Shown one piece after another: positions 60,572-64,000 of a stretch of DNA of 64,000 bases. Source of the DNA: Yponomeuta sedellus (Eukaryota; Arthropoda; Insecta; Lepidoptera; Yponomeutidae); NCBI GenBank assembly GCA_934045075.1, contig OW203723.1, positions 3,240,577 through 3,304,576 of the forward strand. The letters are read 5' to 3'. Position numbers and translations under genes: made by a program. How positions within the stretch are numbered: position 1 is the stretch's first letter; every line of letters begins with the position of its first letter. The notes beneath the pieces are model-generated. The model did no database searches. It was not told the origin of the DNA and saw only the letters and a program-made list of their open reading frames with translations.

Positions 60572-63388
60572 TTAAAGGACCCCGTCGCGGGTAAAGGCCT
60601 CCTCCAACCTATTCCATGTATCCCTGTCCATAGCCTTTTCCTTCCACCCCCCTGCCACCCTCTCGAGCTCATCTGCCCATTTTGTTTTTGGCCTGCCTCT
60701 TGCTCTAGTGCCTGGAGGGCCACGCCAGTTTGTAACAATATTTGCCCACTTATTATTGTGCATCCGAACCACGTGACCTGCCCATTTCCATTTGAGTTTC
60801 TTTGCGAATGTTAGAGCATCGATAACTTTAGTTTTCATTCTTATTGTAGTATTTCTAATTTTTTGAGCTCTACTGATGTTTAACATGCTCCGTTCGATCG
60901 CTCGCTGGCACACATTGATCTTGTTTTCGATGTTTTTGTTGAATGTCCAGGTCTGACATGCATAAGTTAAACAGGGCAAGAGACATATGTCATGTATTTT
61001 TTTCTTGAGATATATAGGCATTCTGCTCTTTAGTATATCTTTGAAACACCAGAATTTATTCCATGTCATAGCTATGCGTCTTTCTATTTCTTCTGTGTTG
61101 TGTTCTTTGCTAAAGGAAAGTCTTTTTCCGAGGTATATGTATTCTTCAACATATTCAATATGTTCTCCATCTATGTTTATTTCAGTGTGATTACTATTTG
61201 TCATGATTTTTGTTTTTTGCAAGTTCATTTCTAGCCCGATCTCTTTACTGACGATATTTAGGTCTGTCAACATATTTTCCAGCTCTGATGGTCTTTCTGA
61301 AACTAAGGCTATGTCGTCTGCAAAACGAAGATTTGATAGTTTTTTACCATGAATGTTTATGCCATAGTTTGACCAATCTAGTGTTTTCATTATATGTTGA
61401 AGAACAGCAATAAATAGTTTTGGTGATAAGGGGTCGCCCTGTCTTACACCTCTACAAATTGGTATTGGATTCCCTGATGTCTCTAAGGTGATTTTGCTCT
61501 TGCTTCTTGAATATATATTTTTAAGGATCGATATATATTTGTTTTTTACCTTTTGTTCTTCCAATGTGTCCCAGATTACTTTATGTGAGATGCTGTCGAA
61601 TGCTTTTTTATAGTCGACATAGGCAATATACAGTGGTCTTCTATATTCTGTGTATTTATCTATCAATTGTTCTAGGGTGTAGATGTGGTCCACTGTGCTG
61701 AAGCCTCTTCGGAATCCTGCCTGTTCAACTGGTTGATTGGCTTCTATTTCTTTGTTAATTCTGTTTTTAAGAGATGCTGCAAAAAGTTTGTATAATATTG
61801 GCATGAGGCTAATAGGTCTGTAGTTTGATATGTCAGATGGATCACCTTTTTTGTATAAAAGGATGATGTTTGACTCTCCCCATTCTTCTGGAACTGCCTC
61901 TTCTTGAAGAACTTTGTTGAAAAGTTGACATATTGGTGTTGTAAGGTATCTTGCTCCTGTTGTTATGGCTTCGCTAGTGATTCCATCTGGGCCAGGTGCT
62001 TTATCTTTCTTCAATAACTTTATTTGCTTTAAAATATCTGTTTCGTCAAACGGTTCTCTATCTTCATGATTGTGTTGTACTTTTATGTTATTATGGTTTT
62101 TAGGTTTTGATTCTTTTTGTAAACTGTAGAGGTCTCTATAAAATTCTGTGGCTATGTCGAGAATTTCTTGTCTATTTTCAGTCTTAATTCCTTTTTTCTT
62201 TAGAAAAGGTATCCATTTTTTTGTTTTTGATATCTCCTTATAGGCTTTTTTAATGTTTCCTGTTGTTTTTAAGTGTTTTTCTATAATTTGATATTTGTGT
62301 TGGTTGTAGTCTCGTCTTATTTGTTTGTTTGTTATTTTATACAGTCTGCTCAGTTCCAATTTTTCTTCTTTAGTCAGTTTTTTTCTGGTTTGTAGTTGGT
62401 GTCTCTTTCTTATCAGTAATTTTGTTCCTTCAGATATTATTGATGGCTTTGTGTTTGTCTCTTTGTTTGGTAAAATAAGACAGTTCTGGATAAATTTTAT
62501 GAGTCTACTATAGTATTTCTGAGCAGTTTCATTTTCTTTAATATCTAAAGTTGGCATACCATCTTCTAAAGCTTTGCAATATTCTGTTTTTTGTTGCGGA
62601 GTTTTGAGTTCAAGCTTAGATTTTGAGTATGCTACCCTACTTTTTTTCTGCTGTTTTAGTTCTATTGTTCCTCTTAGCATTCTGTGATCTGAAGGGTATG
62701 GAACTGTATTTAGCACTTCAATATCCACAAATCTTTTCGACATGTTAGATAAAATGTAGTCTATCTCGTTTTTAGTAGATTTATCAGGAGAGATCGAAGT
62801 CCATTTTTGTTTGTTGTTTTTCTTGAACATGGTGTTGATTATTTTTAATTTGTTTTCAAAAGCGTATTGTATTAGTCTTTCACCTCTTGTGTTTCTGTGT
62901 CCATAGCCATGCTTTCCCATTATGAGGTGTTCTTCTTCTCTTGGTTGGCCTACTTTTGCATTAAAATCGCCCATAACAATTAAATTCGGTCCAGCCATTT
63001 CATGGGCTCTTCTTAAGGTTTCATAGAAGTATTCAATGGCTTCATCTGTTGCGTTTTCTGTTGGGGCATATGTCTGTATTATGGATATATTTACTTTGTC
63101 AAAGTTCATTTTTAGGAGCCCAACTCTTTCTGATAGACCGATGAAGCTTTCGAAGTTGTTTTTATATCTCTTCTTGATGAGGAAACCAATTCCATATAGT
63201 CCTTTTGTTTCTCCATTGTAACAGAATATGTAGTCTTCGTCTTCTTCTATGTTGTGTCCCATCTTTCTTACTTCTGATAGCCCAATCACATCGTGTTTTA
63301 TACTTTTTATTGCGTGTTTAAGTTCAATTAATTTTTCTGGTGAGGATAAGGTGCGGATATTGAAGGTGCTTATGTAAAATTTTTCCAT
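60572..63388 (-). CDS. RTE LINE ORF2: endonuclease and reverse transcriptase, intact
   Basis: 938 codons from an ATG (MEKFYISTFNIRTL) to TAA, with no break. The AP-like endonuclease is at about 1-235: TFNIRTL, GLSEVRKMGHNIEE, VMGDFNAKVG, and SDHRM with the catalytic His. A Lys-rich linker follows. Reverse transcriptase is at about 430-720: APGPDGITSEA, NYRPISLMPILYK, EQAGFRRGFSTVDH, AYVDYKKAFDSISH, GVRQGDPLSPKLF, and FADD near residue 689. The C-terminal part has CLTYACQTWTF, WKWAGHVVRM, GRPKTKWADEL and ends EEAFTRDGVL. The length is typical of RTE. Being open throughout, it may be recently or still active. Confidence 0.92.
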   Translation of the reverse strand: MEKFYISTFNIRTLSSPEKLIELKHAIKSIKHDVIGLSEVRKMGHNIEEDEDYIFCYNGETKGLYGIGFLIKKRYKNNFESFIGLSERVGLLKMNFDKVNISIIQTYAPTENATDEAIEYFYETLRRAHEMAGPNLIVMGDFNAKVGQPREEEHLIMGKHGYGHRNTRGERLIQYAFENKLKIINTMFKKNNKQKWTSISPDKSTKNEIDYILSNMSKRFVDIEVLNTVPYPSDHRMLRGTIELKQQKKSRVAYSKSKLELKTPQQKTEYCKALEDGMPTLDIKENETAQKYYSRLIKFIQNCLILPNKETNTKPSIISEGTKLLIRKRHQLQTRKKLTKEEKLELSRLYKITNKQIRRDYNQHKYQIIEKHLKTTGNIKKAYKEISKTKKWIPFLKKKGIKTENRQEILDIATEFYRDLYSLQKESKPKNHNNIKVQHNHEDREPFDETDILKQIKLLKKDKAPGPDGITSEAITTGARYLTTPICQLFNKVLQEEAVPEEWGESNIILLYKKGDPSDISNYRPISLMPILYKLFAASLKNRINKEIEANQPVEQAGFRRGFSTVDHIYTLEQLIDKYTEYRRPLYIAYVDYKKAFDSISHKVIWDTLEEQKVKNKYISILKNIYSRSKSKITLETSGNPIPICRGVRQGDPLSPKLFIAVLQHIMKTLDWSNYGINIHGKKLSNLRFADDIALVSERPSELENMLTDLNIVSKEIGLEMNLQKTKIMTNSNHTEINIDGEHIEYVEEYIYLGKRLSFSKEHNTEEIERRIAMTWNKFWCFKDILKSRMPIYLKKKIHDICLLPCLTYACQTWTFNKNIENKINVCQRAIERSMLNISRAQKIRNTTIRMKTKVIDALTFAKKLKWKWAGHVVRMHNNKWANIVTNWRGPPGTRARGRPKTKWADELERVAGGWKEKAMDRDTWNRLEEAFTRDGVL

Positions 63389-63613
63389 TTTATTTGTTTT
63401 CTTATTTATTGGGATATTTTGATTTTTGTTATGTTGACAGTCGTTATCTTTGTTGGAGGGTTGTAGTCTTTTTCTCCCGCGGTGACTAACCGTATTGGGA
63501 GAGGTATTATGTTTGTATAGTTTAGATTTGTCTGTGTTTTCTTGTCGTGTTCTAATTACTTTATTTTTATCTTGTTTGGTTTTGTTTCCTTTACTCGTTC
63601 CGGGGGTCCTGTC

Positions 63614-64000
63614 CTATGCTTTTTTAATTGTTTCCATGTAAGCTCTAGCGCGCATGACAGCGAAAGCGTCTGTTTTGTTAATTTTTGCTTGGTTTTTATT
63701 CGGTGTTTCTTGTATGTCAATAGTCTCCCCTGGACTCGGTGGTGATAGTTGTCTTTTTGTTCTAATTTGTTCAACGTCTTGGTATGTGTCTTGTACTGGC
63801 GTTTTTTTCTTCTTTGTGTGAGTAGTAGTTGTCTCCTTGTCCTTCTCAATGACAACCAGTTTGTCATATTTGATGTACGCTATGTTGCCTTTTTCTTTTT
63901 CAGCTTCAACCGATTTCTGTAGCTGCCTCCTTGTTTCAATTACTTCTTTAGGATAGTCTTCTTCGGTTATTATATTTTTTATCAAACGTTTATTCTTCAA
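63614..64000 (-). CDS. RTE LINE ORF1, partial (C-terminal 128 codons)
   Basis: The open frame reaches the window edge and ends at 63614 with AFAVMRARAYMETIKKA. It is rich in Lys, Glu, Thr and Gln, with KEVIETRRQLQKSVEAEKEK likely helical or coiled. Such charged ORF1 products occur upstream of ORF2 in RTE elements of Lepidoptera; the role is presumably RNA binding or RNP assembly, which is inference. The frame at 63556-63867 is an overlapping shadow. Confidence 0.7.
   Translation of the reverse strand: MKNKRLIKNIITEEDYPKEVIETRRQLQKSVEAEKEKGNIAYIKYDKLVVIEKDKETTTTHTKKKKTPVQDTYQDVEQIRTKRQLSPPSPGETIDIQETPNKNQAKINKTDAFAVMRARAYMETIKKA

Larger units (their letters stand above)
60550..64000 (-). mobile_element. 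RTE-clade LINE, 5' end beyond the window
   Basis: On -: partial ORF1 (63614 to beyond 64000), a linker of about 225 bp, the intact ORF2 (63388-60572), then an A-rich/(AATA)-type 3' tail with almost no 3' UTR. Related to the RTE at 5999-9252 but a different subfamily. Confidence 0.88.

Noticed and set aside
1..64000. CRISPR arrays, bacterial operons, toxin or phage systems
   Set aside because: No regularly spaced short repeats with unique spacers and no prokaryotic gene layout; introns and eukaryotic retroelements dominate.

Overview
This is nuclear DNA from an insect, almost certainly a moth or butterfly (Lepidoptera). The evidence is AT-rich intron-bearing genes, three conserved animal housekeeping genes, RTE-type LINEs of the kind common in Lepidoptera, and a dense layer of tRNA- and 5S-rRNA-derived SINEs, MITEs and LINE tails. 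There are no bacterial operons, no CRISPR array and no real tRNA or rRNA gene. The species cannot be named from this window alone.

Region 1 (1-16 kb) is gene-bearing. The last two coding exons of ZW10 (kinetochore/ER tethering) lie on + at 120-261 and 1891-2106. A complete seven-exon RCC1L gene (mitochondrial RCC1-like protein, about 451 aa) lies on + from 4444 to 14449. The intronless MED27 gene (Mediator subunit 27, 299 aa) lies on - at 14958-15857 and converges on RCC1L. The stretch just after ZW10 (2107 to about 3830) holds about five diverged tandem copies of the ZW10 3'-end sequence, with mobile elements inserted between them. RCC1L intron 2 holds a three-level nest: an intact 3.25-kb RTE LINE inside a PIF/Harbinger-like element, itself inside a TA-flanked MITE.

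Region 2 (16-36.5 kb) is mobile-element sediment. It has a decayed Copia element with one LTR and its primer-binding site, a 1.3-kb foldback with arms of about 500 bp interrupted by a SINE with a 12-bp target duplication, a 5'-truncated CR1-like LINE, and many 5S-derived SINEs. No host exon was recognised.

Region 3 (36.6-37.2 kb) is a CpG-rich island. It contains what looks like the first coding exon of a secreted or membrane protein on + (signal-peptide start at 37009, splice donor at 37052). The rest of that gene was not found, so everything to the right may be its first intron.

Region 4 (37.2-60.5 kb) is non-coding, with more SINEs, MITEs, LINE tails, a nearly identical 260-bp inverted SINE pair and several short tandem repeats. 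Region 5 (60.5-64 kb) is a second RTE LINE on -, with an intact 938-aa endonuclease/reverse transcriptase and a partial ORF1 running off the window edge.

Repeat family names used below (S1, S3, S4, F4, F5, F7, F8, MITE A/B/D and so on) are labels for families seen recurring in this window, not database names.
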